A program made the translations under genes and the position numbers. Below, one piece after another: positions 1 through 9,273 of a DNA stretch of 64,000 bases (within the stretch, counting starts at the first letter, position 1; every line of letters begins with the position of its first letter). Source of the stretch: Flavobacteriales bacterium ALC-1 (GTDB taxonomy: Bacteria; Bacteroidota; Bacteroidia; Flavobacteriales; Flavobacteriaceae); assembly GCA_000171875.1 (NCBI GenBank), contig ABHI01000004.1, positions 41,001-105,000 on the forward strand. Reading direction: 5' to 3'. The notes under the pieces are model-generated. The model did no database searches and had not been told where the DNA came from. It was given only the letters and a program-made list of their open reading frames with translations.

Positions 1-1
1 T

Positions 2-673
2 ATCCTTACTAAAATACAAGACCAATTTAAGCAAATGGAAACCATTTATATTGCAGATGGTCATCACCGTTCTTCATCATCTTATCTTTTTTATAAAAAC
101 CAAAAAGAAAAGAATCCTAATCATAACGGCAGAGAATCTTATAATTTCTTTATGTCGTATCTCATTCCTGAATCTGATTTAGTCATCCACGAATTTAATA
201 GACTTATTAAAGATCTTAATGGCTTGACCAAAGAAGAGTTTTTGATTAAACTGGATGAAAACTATCGTATTGAAAATCGTGGATTGATGCCTTATACCCC
301 ATCAAAACCTCATCATTTCAGTATGTATTTAGATGGTGAATTCTACTCATTATACTTGCGGAAAGCAAATTATCAATTCAATACCGCATTAGATGAATTA
401 GATGCCCAATTACTATATAAAACGATTCTTCTACCTATTCTAGGCATCAAAAATTTACGAAGTGATAACAGAATAGAGTATGTAAACGGTCAACACGAAA
501 TGATTACAATAAAAAGTAGTGTAGATAGTGGTAAATTTAAAGTTGGCTTTGGCATGTGTCCTTCTAATGTCAATCAAATGAAGCAAATTGCAGATGAAGG
601 TTTAAAAATGCCGCCTAAAAGCACTTATATTTTACCTAAACTTAGAAGCGCTATTACTATTTATGAATATTAA
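2..673 (+). CDS. DUF1015 family protein, 3' part
   Basis: The reading frame is open to the left edge of the window, so the ATG at 35 is internal and the true start lies upstream. The visible 223 residues carry the IADGHHR motif and following segment typical of the C-terminal half of DUF1015 proteins, which are usually about 400 residues long. The biochemical function of this family is not established; in Bacteroidota it often lies near serine-biosynthesis genes, which cannot be checked here. Its end overlaps the next gene, yggS, by 11 bp, so the two are probably co-transcribed and translationally coupled. The family call is firm; the function is unknown. Confidence 0.85.
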   Translation: MLTKIQDQFKQMETIYIADGHHRSSSSYLFYKNQKEKNPNHNGRESYNFFMSYLIPESDLVIHEFNRLIKDLNGLTKEEFLIKLDENYRIENRGLMPYTPSKPHHFSMYLDGEFYSLYLRKANYQFNTALDELDAQLLYKTILLPILGIKNLRSDNRIEYVNGQHEMITIKSSVDSGKFKVGFGMCPSNVNQMKQIADEGLKMPPKSTYILPKLRSAITIYEY

Positions 674-1322
674 AACAAATCTTGAATCTATAAAGTCTTC
701 TTTATCTGAACACGTAACTCTTGTAGCAGTTTCGAAGACAAAACCAATCAGCGATTTAATGGAAGCTTACAATGCTGGTCAGCGCATTTTTGGAGAAAAT
801 AAAATCCAAGAAATGGTAGATAAGTATGGGCAAATGCCAAAAGACATAGAATGGCATATGATTGGGCATGTTCAACGCAATAAAGTGAAGTATATGGCTG
901 AATTTGTAAGCTTAATTCATGGTGTAGACAGTTTTAAACTTTTAAAGGAAATTAATAAACAAGCTAAAAAACACAATCGCGTTATTAATTGCTTGCTTCA
1001 AATTAAAATAGCTGAGGAAGACAGCAAGTTTGGTATGTCCGCTGAAGATGCCTCTACCCTACTGCAATCTGATGAATTTTCAGAATTACAACATACTAAC
1101 GTTGTTGGTGTAATGGGAATGGCAACCTTTACAAATAATATGGGGCAGATTGAGAAAGAATTTAAATTCCTAAAATCTACTTTCCAAAAACTTAAAACCC
1201 TGAATTCTAAACTTGCAACTATTAGTATGGGAATGAGTGGAGATTACCAATTAGCTATTGAATGTGGTAGCACTATGATTAGAGTTGGAAGTAGTATTTT
1301 TGGATCTAGAAATTATAGCTAG
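663..1322 (+). CDS. yggS: YggS/PLPBP family pyridoxal-phosphate homeostasis protein
   Basis: A 219-residue single-domain protein with the alanine-racemase N-terminal barrel fold. The cofactor lysine is K25 in the VAVSKTKP motif. WHMIGHVQRNK and the phosphate-binding SMGMSGD...GSTMIRVGS segment near the C-terminus are typical of the family. Members bind pyridoxal 5'-phosphate and maintain B6 and amino-acid homeostasis; no catalytic activity is firmly established. The ATG lies inside the end of the DUF1015 gene, supporting operon coupling. Length and motifs are normal for the family. Confidence 0.93.
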   Translation: MNIKTNLESIKSSLSEHVTLVAVSKTKPISDLMEAYNAGQRIFGENKIQEMVDKYGQMPKDIEWHMIGHVQRNKVKYMAEFVSLIHGVDSFKLLKEINKQAKKHNRVINCLLQIKIAEEDSKFGMSAEDASTLLQSDEFSELQHTNVVGVMGMATFTNNMGQIEKEFKFLKSTFQKLKTLNSKLATISMGMSGDYQLAIECGSTMIRVGSSIFGSRNYS

Positions 1323-1391
1323 TTTTCTTATATTAAAGCATATACTTTTAATAACTTAGTAAATTCAAATTAAACTTCTAATTTTAGAATT

Positions 1392-2765
1392 ATATACGCA
1401 ATACTAGACATAGAAACTACTGGTGGAAAGTACAATGAGGAAGGTATAACTGAGATTGCTATTCACAAGTTCGATGGTCATAAAGTTACAGATCAGTTTA
1501 TTTCTTTAGTAAATCCAGAACGCGAAATTCAACCTTTTGTTGTTAATCTTACAGGCATTAACTCTAATATGCTAAGAAACGCTCCAAAGTTTTATGAGGT
1601 TGCTAAACGTATTGTAGAAATTACTGAAGATTGCATTATAGTTGCTCATAATTCCTCATTTGATTATAGAATTCTTAAAACAGAATTTAAGCGCTTAGGA
1701 TTCCCCTTTAAGCGCAAAACGCTTTGTACCGTTGAGCTTTCCAAACAACTAATACCAGATATGGAATCATATAGCTTGGGAAAACTTACGCGTGCTTTAG
1801 GAATTCCTGTCAGCGATAGACATAGAGCTAATGGAGATGCTGTAGCTACTGTTAAGCTATTCAAAATGTTATTGAATAAAGATTTAGATAAAGCCATTAT
1901 AAAAGATGCTGTTAAAGTTGAACAAAAATCTAAATTAGCACCAAATCTCAGAGAGATTATTGATGAATTGCCAAGTGAAACAGGTGTATACTATATTCAT
2001 AATGAGAATGGGGAGATTATTTACATTGGCAAAAGCAAAAATATTAAAAAGCGAATTACCCAACACTTTACAAATACTAGTTCTAAGTCTAAAAAAATAC
2101 AGAAATTAGTTAGTGCAGTAACCTATGAGAAAACAGGGAGCGAATTAGCAGCATTATTAAAAGAAAGCGCTGAAATTAAAGCAAATAAACCCATATTTAA
2201 TAGAGCATTAAGACGAACCATATTTACTCATGCTTTGTATAGTTTTATAGATGCAAATGGCTATATAAATTTAAAAATAGACAAAGCAGATGGAAACGAA
2301 TCACCAATAACTACTTTTAGTACAAGAGCAAGTGGAAAACACTTTATGTTTAAAAATGTCGATGATTATAAGCTTTGTCAAAAATTAACTGGTTTGTACG
2401 ACACCAAATCTAGTTGTTTTAAATACGATGTTAAAGAGTGTGATGGAGCTTGTATTGAGGAAGAACTGCCAGAAAATTATAATAAGCGTATTAGCTTATT
2501 TATTTCAAAATACAGTTATGAAAATAAAAACATGCTTCTCATCGACAAGGGTCGTGATGTACATGAAAAAAGCGTGTTTTTAATTGAGAAAGGTATTTTT
2601 AGGGGCTTTGGTTTCTTTGATTTAAACCATCAAATAAATAATAAAGAAATTTTAGAATCGCTAATAACTCCAATGGAGAATAATAGAGATACACAGCATA
2701 TTATACAAAGTTATATGCGTAAAAATAGACGCTTAAAAATTGTAGAGTTAAAAAACAACCCATGA
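1392..2765 (+). CDS. DEDDh exonuclease fused to GIY-YIG nuclease domain
   Basis: The N-terminal half is a DnaQ-like 3'-5' exonuclease: motif I is YAILDIETTGG (from 1395), motif II is the HNSSFDYR region, and motif III is HRANGDA with the catalytic H and D. A GIY-YIG domain follows (GVYYIHNENGEIIYIGKSKN), as in UvrC or Cho. Related fusions are annotated as Pol III epsilon-like or Cho-like repair nucleases; a role in DNA repair is inferred. The first in-frame ATG is at 1569, which would delete motif I. No ATG, GTG or TTG lies in frame between the stop at 1371 and motif I. From memory, relatives begin MYAILDIETTGG, which places the start at ATA 1392 (ATT 1389 is the alternative). The end overlaps the next gene by an ATGA junction. 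Confidence 0.85.
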   Translation: MYAILDIETTGGKYNEEGITEIAIHKFDGHKVTDQFISLVNPEREIQPFVVNLTGINSNMLRNAPKFYEVAKRIVEITEDCIIVAHNSSFDYRILKTEFKRLGFPFKRKTLCTVELSKQLIPDMESYSLGKLTRALGIPVSDRHRANGDAVATVKLFKMLLNKDLDKAIIKDAVKVEQKSKLAPNLREIIDELPSETGVYYIHNENGEIIYIGKSKNIKKRITQHFTNTSSKSKKIQKLVSAVTYEKTGSELAALLKESAEIKANKPIFNRALRRTIFTHALYSFIDANGYINLKIDKADGNESPITTFSTRASGKHFMFKNVDDYKLCQKLTGLYDTKSSCFKYDVKECDGACIEEELPENYNKRISLFISKYSYENKNMLLIDKGRDVHEKSVFLIEKGIFRGFGFFDLNHQINNKEILESLITPMENNRDTQHIIQSYMRKNRRLKIVELKNNP

Positions 2766-4708
2766 AATTAAAACTATTCCTACTTGCCTTTACTATCTCA
2801 GTAATAAGCTATGCCCAAGATTATAATGTTGCTATGCAGGTTTCAAAAAGTGACCTAGAAAACAACTATTACGAAAAAGATTCTACAGCAAATGCATTAG
2901 TTATATATGACTATGGCAATAGTTTTGTAGATAAAAAAACATTTTGGCTAACAGTACAGGTTAAGCAAAAGGTTAAGATATTAAGAACTGAAGGGGTTGA
3001 GAAAGGTGAATATGAGGTGAGGCTCTATAAAGGAAAATCTTCTAAAGAAAAAATTCTAAAAATTAGAGGCGCAACTTATAATTTAGAAAATGGAAGTATT
3101 GAAAAAACAGAATTAGCTCCTAATGCAATTTTTAGAGAAGAAAATGAAAATTATACTCTTGTAAAATTTGTATTACCCAATGTAAAAGTCGGAAGTGTAA
3201 TTACAGTGAGTTATGAAACCCAATCTCGTTTTATGTCTAAGTTTCAACCTTGGTATTTTCAAGGTCCAGATCCTGTACTATATAGTGAATACAATACTAG
3301 CATTCCTGGTAATTACGAATATAATATTAAATTAGTAGGCACATTACCTTTAGATACTCATGACTCAAAAATTGAGAAGCATTGCATTACTTTAGGTAAT
3401 GGCACTGGTGCAGACTGTAGTATATCTAAATATGTGATAAAAAACATACCAGCATATAAACCTGAAGGCTTTACAACTACATCTCAAAATTATATATCGA
3501 GAATTGAATATGAACTTAGTGTTATAAGAGGTTTTGATGGTCGAGTTGATAAAATATCAAAAACTTGGGCTGATGTCGATAAAGAGTTAAGAGTGGACTC
3601 AGATTTTGGAAGGCAAATCAGTAAAAAAAGTCTCGTAAAGAAACTTCTACCATCAGATATAACTTCATTAGATGATGAAACAGCAAAGGCAAAAGCAATA
3701 TATCAATTTGTCTTAGACAATTATAAATGGAACAATAAAGCCGAACGCTATGATGTTTCAATTAAAAATTTAGTAAAAGAAAAAGTCGGCAGTGCTTTTG
3801 AAATCAATTTGTTATTAGAAAACCTGTTGACTAGTCAAGGATTTAAAGTCTTTCCAATCTTAATGTCAACAAGAGCAAATGGTCATGCTACCAAAATATA
3901 TCCAGTATTAACCGAATTTAATTATGTGATTTTAAAAACCACTATTGATGGTAAAGATTACTTTTTAGATGCTACTGATCCTTATCTATCTTTTGGTGAA
4001 TTACCATTTAGGTGTTTAAACCTTTATGGCAGATTAATAGATTTTGAAGACGGGAGCTATTGGCAGAATATAAAAGTTGACCAACATTCTTTTAGACAGC
4101 ATCGCGTTAAACTTAATTCATTCAAAAATGAGACTTTTTCTGGTGTGGTAGAAAGTAAATTCACAGGGTATCATGCTCATGATCTTAAACGAGTATTTAA
4201 TGAAAACCCGCAAAATTATAAAGAGAAAAAGACCGATTCATATACAGATATAGATATAACTGAACATGAAATTGTAAATTTTGATAAAAATGGATATGAA
4301 TTCAATGAGAAAATAAATGTGTCTTTAGAGCCAGAATTTATCGGTGGCAAAATTTATTTAAACCCATTTTTAATCAAATTTTTTGAAGAAAACCCATTTA
4401 AATTACAGGAAAGAACATACCCAATAGACTTTGGATATAAAGACATTTACTCTTATGTTATGCTTATAGATTTAGGTGATGATCTAAAAATTATTGAAAC
4501 TCCTCCATCTATAAATTATGCGCTTCCAAATAAATCGGGCAGTTTTCTATTTAATGTAGTTAAAGAGGGAAATCAACTTATCATTAATTTTAAAGTGAAT
4601 TTTGATAATACCATTTATGCTCCTGAACTTTACCAGCATTTAAAGAACTTTATGAAAAAAGTTGTCGAAACTCAAAACAATACCGTCATTGTATTAGAAA
4701 AGCAATAA
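2762..4708 (+). CDS. DUF3857 / transglutaminase-like exported protein
   Basis: A 648-residue protein starting with a signal peptide ending near SYAQ (residue 19). The N-terminal half resembles DUF3857. A central transglutaminase-like domain follows (AIYQFVLDNYKWN ... GSAFEINLLLENLL ... YFLDATDP). The position where a transglutaminase has its nucleophilic Cys reads GSAFE, and the His position reads FNYV, so the domain is probably catalytically inactive, as I recall for many flavobacterial members. The protein is expected in the periplasm or outer membrane; its substrate is unknown. The start codon overlaps the preceding exonuclease gene by 4 bp, indicating an operon. Confidence 0.85.
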   Translation: MKLKLFLLAFTISVISYAQDYNVAMQVSKSDLENNYYEKDSTANALVIYDYGNSFVDKKTFWLTVQVKQKVKILRTEGVEKGEYEVRLYKGKSSKEKILKIRGATYNLENGSIEKTELAPNAIFREENENYTLVKFVLPNVKVGSVITVSYETQSRFMSKFQPWYFQGPDPVLYSEYNTSIPGNYEYNIKLVGTLPLDTHDSKIEKHCITLGNGTGADCSISKYVIKNIPAYKPEGFTTTSQNYISRIEYELSVIRGFDGRVDKISKTWADVDKELRVDSDFGRQISKKSLVKKLLPSDITSLDDETAKAKAIYQFVLDNYKWNNKAERYDVSIKNLVKEKVGSAFEINLLLENLLTSQGFKVFPILMSTRANGHATKIYPVLTEFNYVILKTTIDGKDYFLDATDPYLSFGELPFRCLNLYGRLIDFEDGSYWQNIKVDQHSFRQHRVKLNSFKNETFSGVVESKFTGYHAHDLKRVFNENPQNYKEKKTDSYTDIDITEHEIVNFDKNGYEFNEKINVSLEPEFIGGKIYLNPFLIKFFEENPFKLQERTYPIDFGYKDIYSYVMLIDLGDDLKIIETPPSINYALPNKSGSFLFNVVKEGNQLIINFKVNFDNTIYAPELYQHLKNFMKKVVETQNNTVIVLEKQ

Positions 4709-4732
4709 TTTTACTTTTCGTACTTTTAAAAC

Positions 4733-5608
4733 ATGGAATCTAATAACAAACATAATTGGAAAACTAAGCTTCATGAAATTATTTATGAAGCAGACACTCC
4801 AGCAGGAAAGTTATTTGATGTTGTTCTCCTTATTGCCATTTTAGCAAGTATAGTATTAGTAATGTTAGAGAGCATCAATAGTTTTGATGTTAAGTATCAT
4901 GCTTTTTTAGATATTTCAGAATGGATTATTACTATATTATTCACTATTGAATACATTTTAAGAATTATTACGGTAAAAAAACCACTTAAATATATTACAA
5001 GTTTTTACGGAGTCATTGATTTATTATCTACCATACCAAAATACTTATCATTAATATTTGTTGGTACTCATGCTCTAGTTGCGTTAAGAGCTTTACGTCT
5101 TTTAAGAGTTTTTAGGATTTTAAAATTGGCACGCTATTTAGGAGCTTCTAATCAATTAACTAATGCTATAAAAGCAAGTAAAGCAAAAATCGCAGTATTC
5201 TTATTTGCTGTTCTGATTGCTTCAATAATATTTGGAACTATAATGTATTTAGTTGAAGGTGAAGAAAATGGTTTCACTAATATTCCTAAAAGTGTCTATT
5301 GGTGTATTGTCACTTTAACTACTGTTGGCTTTGGTGACATAGCCCCACAAACACCTTTAGGTCAATTTATTGCAGCTTTAATTATGATTATGGGTTATGG
5401 TATTATCGCTGTACCAACTGGAATAGTATCAGCCGAATATACAAAAGCATCTAGTTCTAACTCTGATGGTGAACTAACCGGTGAAGAACACGATCAATTA
5501 AAAACAGTTTCCCTCAATACCCAATGCTGCGTTAATTGCTTGGCTGAAAAGCATCAAGATGGAGCAGAATTTTGCCATAAATGCGGATGTCAATTACATC
5601 ATGACTAA
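4733..5608 (+). CDS. Voltage-gated potassium channel (ion transporter family) with C-terminal zinc ribbon
   Basis: A 291-residue inner-membrane protein with six transmembrane segments. S4 carries regularly spaced arginines (LRALRLLRVFRILKLAR, about residues 118-134). The pore helix has the selectivity filter TTVGFGD, a common variant of TVGYGD. After S6 there is a short soluble tail with two CxxC pairs (CVNC and CHKC) near the C-terminus, which look like a zinc ribbon. It is likely a homotetrameric K+ channel. The gene follows the DUF3857 gene by 24 bp and overlaps the true start of miaA by 8 bp. Confidence 0.9.
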   Translation: MESNNKHNWKTKLHEIIYEADTPAGKLFDVVLLIAILASIVLVMLESINSFDVKYHAFLDISEWIITILFTIEYILRIITVKKPLKYITSFYGVIDLLSTIPKYLSLIFVGTHALVALRALRLLRVFRILKLARYLGASNQLTNAIKASKAKIAVFLFAVLIASIIFGTIMYLVEGEENGFTNIPKSVYWCIVTLTTVGFGDIAPQTPLGQFIAALIMIMGYGIIAVPTGIVSAEYTKASSSNSDGELTGEEHDQLKTVSLNTQCCVNCLAEKHQDGAEFCHKCGCQLHHD

Positions 5609-6506
5609 TACACTCATTTCTATTGTTGGCCCAACGGCCATAGGCAAAACAGCATTAAGTATTAAACTTGCTCAATATTTTAATACGGAAGTAATTTCTG
5701 CAGATTCACGACAATTTTATAAAGAAATGAATATCGGTACTGCTGTACCAAATGAAGAAGAGTTAAACGCTGCTAGGCATCATTTCATTCAACATAAATC
5801 TATAGAGAGTACATATAATGTTGGTGATTTTGAACACGATGCTATTTCTAAACTAAAAACACTACATAAAAAAAATCCGATAGTAATCATGGTTGGTGGT
5901 TCTGGCTTGTACGTAAAAGCTGTAACTAAAGGCTTAGATTATTTCCCAGAAGTTGATACTACTATTAGAACAAAACTCAACTATCGACTTCAAACTGAAG
6001 GTTTATACGCACTGCAAGAACAACTAAAAGTATTAGATAAAAAAGCATATAGTACTATAGCTATAGATAATCCACAACGTGTTATTAGAGCTTTGGAGAT
6101 TTGTATTGGAACCGAAAAGCCTTATACATCGTTTTTAACTAATCCTGAAAAAAATCGTGAGTTTAAAACAATTAGTATAGGATTAGACGCTGAACGTTCA
6201 ATCATATACAACAGAATCAACCAACGTGTGGATTTCATGATTGAAAATAGATTATTAGAAGAAGTTAAAGCGTTAATATCTTACAAACACTTAAATGCTT
6301 TAAATACGGTTGGTTATAAAGAGTTATTTGAATATTTTGAAGGGAACTCAACTTTAGATTTTGCCGTTTCAGAAATAAAGAAAAATACAAGACGTTTTGC
6401 AAAACGACAACTGACTTGGTTTAGAAAAGATAAAGATATAAACTGGTTTGATTATAAAACTGATGTTGATGAGATTATAAAATATATAAACTCAGAGATA
6501 GAGTAA
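5601..6506 (+). CDS. miaA: tRNA dimethylallyltransferase MiaA
   Basis: MiaA transfers a dimethylallyl group to N6 of A37 in tRNAs reading UNN codons. The 301-residue protein has the P-loop GPTAIGKT close to the N-terminus, the SADSRQFYKEM segment, GGSGLYVKA and the C-terminal TRRFAKRQLTWFR region typical of the family. An upstream in-frame ATG at 5559 lies within the channel gene and would add 14 residues absent from MiaA proteins, so ATG 5601 (MTNTLISIVGPT) is chosen. The start overlaps the end of the channel gene by 8 bp. Confidence 0.97.
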   Translation: MTNTLISIVGPTAIGKTALSIKLAQYFNTEVISADSRQFYKEMNIGTAVPNEEELNAARHHFIQHKSIESTYNVGDFEHDAISKLKTLHKKNPIVIMVGGSGLYVKAVTKGLDYFPEVDTTIRTKLNYRLQTEGLYALQEQLKVLDKKAYSTIAIDNPQRVIRALEICIGTEKPYTSFLTNPEKNREFKTISIGLDAERSIIYNRINQRVDFMIENRLLEEVKALISYKHLNALNTVGYKELFEYFEGNSTLDFAVSEIKKNTRRFAKRQLTWFRKDKDINWFDYKTDVDEIIKYINSEIE

Positions 6507-6516
6507 ATACTATTTT

Positions 6517-6915
6517 TTATTTAATTTTTTCCATTCGGAAATTTTTGTTTTCAAATATTAAATAACCTACAAGTGTAAAAATCAAAATCCCTAAGCCATC
6601 TGCAATAAGGTCCGCAATATCTAAAGTGCGATTAGGAAAAAAAGCTTGGCTTAACTCTTCTAAAAGAACAAATACTGATACTAGGATAGTACCTAAAGGC
6701 AATTTTTGCCATAATAATATTGATTTAAACCGTAAGGCAAAATTTAAGAGTAATGTTAAAGTACCGAATAGAAAAAAGTGTCCTAATTTATCTCCATTTG
6801 GTAACATGTTTACAAAATCGAAGAATATATTTTTCTTTCCTGTATCTGCAGAAAACAAAATCCATAGTATAAAAAGAAAAAATACAATTGTAATTAACCG
6901 AAATGGTTTTTTCAT
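6517..6915 (-). CDS. VanZ-like family membrane protein
   Basis: A 132-residue protein with about four hydrophobic segments and the VanZ-like signature DKLGHFFLFGTLTLLL followed by LLEELSQAFFPNRTLDIADLIADGLG. VanZ-like proteins are small integral membrane proteins; VanZ itself raises teicoplanin resistance, but the general function is unclear. It runs convergent to miaA, with only 10 bp between the stops. A strong hairpin terminator separates it from the response-regulator gene upstream, so it is probably transcribed on its own. Confidence 0.85.
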   Translation of the reverse strand: MKKPFRLITIVFFLFILWILFSADTGKKNIFFDFVNMLPNGDKLGHFFLFGTLTLLLNFALRFKSILLWQKLPLGTILVSVFVLLEELSQAFFPNRTLDIADLIADGLGILIFTLVGYLIFENKNFRMEKIK

Positions 6916-6931
6916 TAATACTTATTTATTA

Positions 6932-6960
6932 AAAAATCCAGCTTGTTAAGCTGGATTTTT
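6932..6960. terminator. Bidirectional intrinsic terminator
   Basis: A 12-bp perfect stem (6933-6944 with 6948-6959) around a 3-nt GTT loop, flanked by A-rich and T-rich tracts on both sides. It lies just after the response-regulator stop on the minus strand and before the VanZ-like gene, so it should end the two-component operon transcript. Confidence 0.9.
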
Positions 6961-6983
6961 ATGATATATATATAAACTTTAGC

Positions 6984-7690
6984 TTATTTATTATTTATAA
7001 CTAAACGGAAGCCTTCACCATGGATATTTAAAATTTCAACATTAGGGTCTGGTTTTAAATACTTACGAAGCTTGGCAATATAAACATCCATACTACGAGA
7101 GGTAAAGTAATTATCATCTCTCCAGATTTTTGTTAATGCTAACTCTCTTGGCATTAAATCATTTTCGTGTAATGCTAATAAACGTAACAATTCATTTTCT
7201 TTTGGCGATAATTTTGATGGTTCTCCACCATCAAGCTTTAAGAAACGAAGCTTTGAATTAAGATCAAAACGACCAATTTTAAATTCAAACTGTTTACTAT
7301 CTGCAACTGTATCTGTAGCTTTTCGTTGCATAATAGCTTAATCTTCATTAATAAGACCTCACTATCAAATGGTTTATTTAAGTAATCATCCGCACCTACT
7401 TTGTAACCTTTTAATACATCTTCTTTCATTGCTTTTGCAGTTAAGAAAATAATAGGCACATCTGTGTTTTTTTCGCGGATCTCTTTAGCTAACGTAAAGC
7501 CATCCTTGTAGGGCATCATTACATCCAATATACAAAGATCGTAATCGTCTTTTTTGAACTTCTCAAAACCTTCCATTCCATTTTTGGCATGGACAACGTC
7601 GTAATCGTTCATCATTAAATAATCTTTTAAAACAGTTCCAAAATTTGGATCGTCTTCAACCAAAAGAATTTTCTTGTTTTGTTCTTCCAT
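6984..7690 (-). pseudogene. RprY-like OmpR-family response regulator, interrupted by a one-base frameshift
   Basis: Two overlapping frames together encode one normal response regulator. The first (start 7690) has a complete receiver domain: acidic pocket E12/D13, phospho-acceptor D56 in LCILDVMMP, T84, and K106 in NKPFDSE. After MKIK (K118) it shifts into an unrelated 32-residue tail. The second frame (6984-7331) begins MQRKATD and holds the complete winged-helix DNA-binding domain, with SPKENELLRLL and the terminal RLVINNK. Adding one G between 7336 and 7337 would read MKIK-A-I-MQRK and join the frames. No other lesion is visible, so this is either a very recent mutation or a sequence error. 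The partner kinase lies immediately upstream in the same operon. Without the missing base the product would have no DNA-binding domain. Confidence 0.85.
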
Positions 7691-7699
7691 AATTCGTTT

Positions 7700-9265
7700 T
7701 TATGATATTAACGGCATCTTTATAATAAAAGTACTACCTTTTCCTTTTTCACTTTCTACTGATATATGACCTTGATGATCATCTATTATTCGTTTTACAT
7801 AAGCCAAGCCTAGACCATGTCCTTTTACATTATGAACATTACCTGTGTGCTCTCTATAAAATTTTTCGAACACACGTTTAGCAACTTGCTTAGACATTCC
7901 ATTACCTTGGTCTGCAATTCTTAATATAATATTATTCCCAATATTTTCAGTAAACACATCTATTTTTGGTGCATCGTCTGAATATTTTATTGCATTATCT
8001 AATATATTAACGAGCACATTTGTAAAATGTGTTTCGTTAGCTAAAACTGATGATTTAACAGCATCCAAATGCATTTTTACATACCCTTTTCTATCTTCTA
8101 CGATTAACTCTACATGAGTTAAAGCATCTTCTATTAGGTCGTGTAACTTTAGACGTTCCTTACTAATATTTAATTCATTTTTCTCTAGTTTAGAGATACG
8201 CAATACATTCTCAACTTGAGCATGCATACGTTTATTTTCTTCTTTTATCATGCCTAAATAACGCTTTACCTTGTCTTGGTCCCCTATTATTTTAGGATTT
8301 TTAATAGAGTCTAAAGCCAAATTAATAGTTGCTATCGGTGTTTTAAACTCATGCGTCATATTATTAATGAAATCAGTCTTAATCTGTGATATTTTTCGTT
8401 GTTTTATCAACTGGTAAATAGCACTTACATAAGCTATAATAATAATACCCGTAAATATTATAGATAATACTATCATCCTTAAAATGGAAGACAATAAATA
8501 TTTTTTTCTATCTGGGAAATCTACCCAAAGATTATAACTACTTTCATTATTATTATCTAAAAAAATAGGAACACCATAAGCATTTTTCTTTTCAAAATTT
8601 TCTGTTTGTACTTTGGTTGCTAAATCATCATCATAAATAGAAAATTCAAAATTTAAGTCTATCCCTTCACCTTGTAATTGTCTTGCTAGTAATGTTTTAA
8701 CTTGTTTAACAGTAATACGCTTATAAATCGGAATATCTTTTAATAAATCTTTAAAAGTATCCTCCAACATTTGCCTGTCAAGATCAGGCATTGAAGAGTA
8801 TTGTATTAACCTTTTGTCTGGAATAACGCTTTTTTTTCCATCGATATTTGACTTACTATATATCTCTGTTACACGTTCATTAGACAACTTACTAATATTA
8901 AAACTGTCTGCATCAATTTCAAAGAACAAGGATGGTACTTTAAAACGCTCTTCTAAAACCGTATTACGATGTATTATGGTTTTATCATTTATATCGTCTT
9001 CTGAGGTAACAAAAAGTTGTCTAATTCCGGAAGAATCAGCAACAGCACCCTCAACTAAATAGGGTTGAATTTTTATACCATAATTCCTTAACTCCATGTC
9101 TTCTATATCTCTAGACACATAAGTCAAAGCATGTTTTACGTTTAATGTAAAATTTTTGTCTTCATTTTTTAAACTATTGTTTATAAAAAATGATTGCACA
9201 AAGATTATACCAATAAGCGACAAACTCATCAACACCACCAATAAGACGAATAGCTTTTTACCCAT
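7700..9265 (-). CDS. RprX-like membrane sensor histidine kinase
   Basis: A 521-residue kinase with one N-terminal transmembrane helix (about residues 5-27), a periplasmic sensor region of roughly 230 residues, and a second helix (IVLSIIFTGIIIIAYVSAIY). The cytoplasmic part has an H-box (NNMTHEFKTPIATINLAL), an N-box (NVLVNILDNAIKYS), and ATP-lid motifs DQGNGM and GHGLGLAYV. It should phosphorylate the response regulator encoded 9 bp downstream, which is frameshifted here. The kinase itself is intact. Its start is preceded by phased TTTAAC (GTTAAA on the gene strand) repeats. Assignment to the RprX group rests on domain layout and its partner. Confidence 0.92.
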   Translation of the reverse strand: MGKKLFVLLVVLMSLSLIGIIFVQSFFINNSLKNEDKNFTLNVKHALTYVSRDIEDMELRNYGIKIQPYLVEGAVADSSGIRQLFVTSEDDINDKTIIHRNTVLEERFKVPSLFFEIDADSFNISKLSNERVTEIYSKSNIDGKKSVIPDKRLIQYSSMPDLDRQMLEDTFKDLLKDIPIYKRITVKQVKTLLARQLQGEGIDLNFEFSIYDDDLATKVQTENFEKKNAYGVPIFLDNNNESSYNLWVDFPDRKKYLLSSILRMIVLSIIFTGIIIIAYVSAIYQLIKQRKISQIKTDFINNMTHEFKTPIATINLALDSIKNPKIIGDQDKVKRYLGMIKEENKRMHAQVENVLRISKLEKNELNISKERLKLHDLIEDALTHVELIVEDRKGYVKMHLDAVKSSVLANETHFTNVLVNILDNAIKYSDDAPKIDVFTENIGNNIILRIADQGNGMSKQVAKRVFEKFYREHTGNVHNVKGHGLGLAYVKRIIDDHQGHISVESEKGKGSTFIIKMPLIS

Positions 9266-9273
9266 CAGTCAAA

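Noticed and set aside
3700..4020. Active transglutaminase in the DUF3857 protein
   Set aside because: The Cys position reads GSAFE and the His position FNYV, so the catalytic residues are not present.
6626..6949. 107-residue plus-strand frame
   Set aside because: It is antisense to the VanZ-like gene and runs into the terminator. It has no recognisable protein features.
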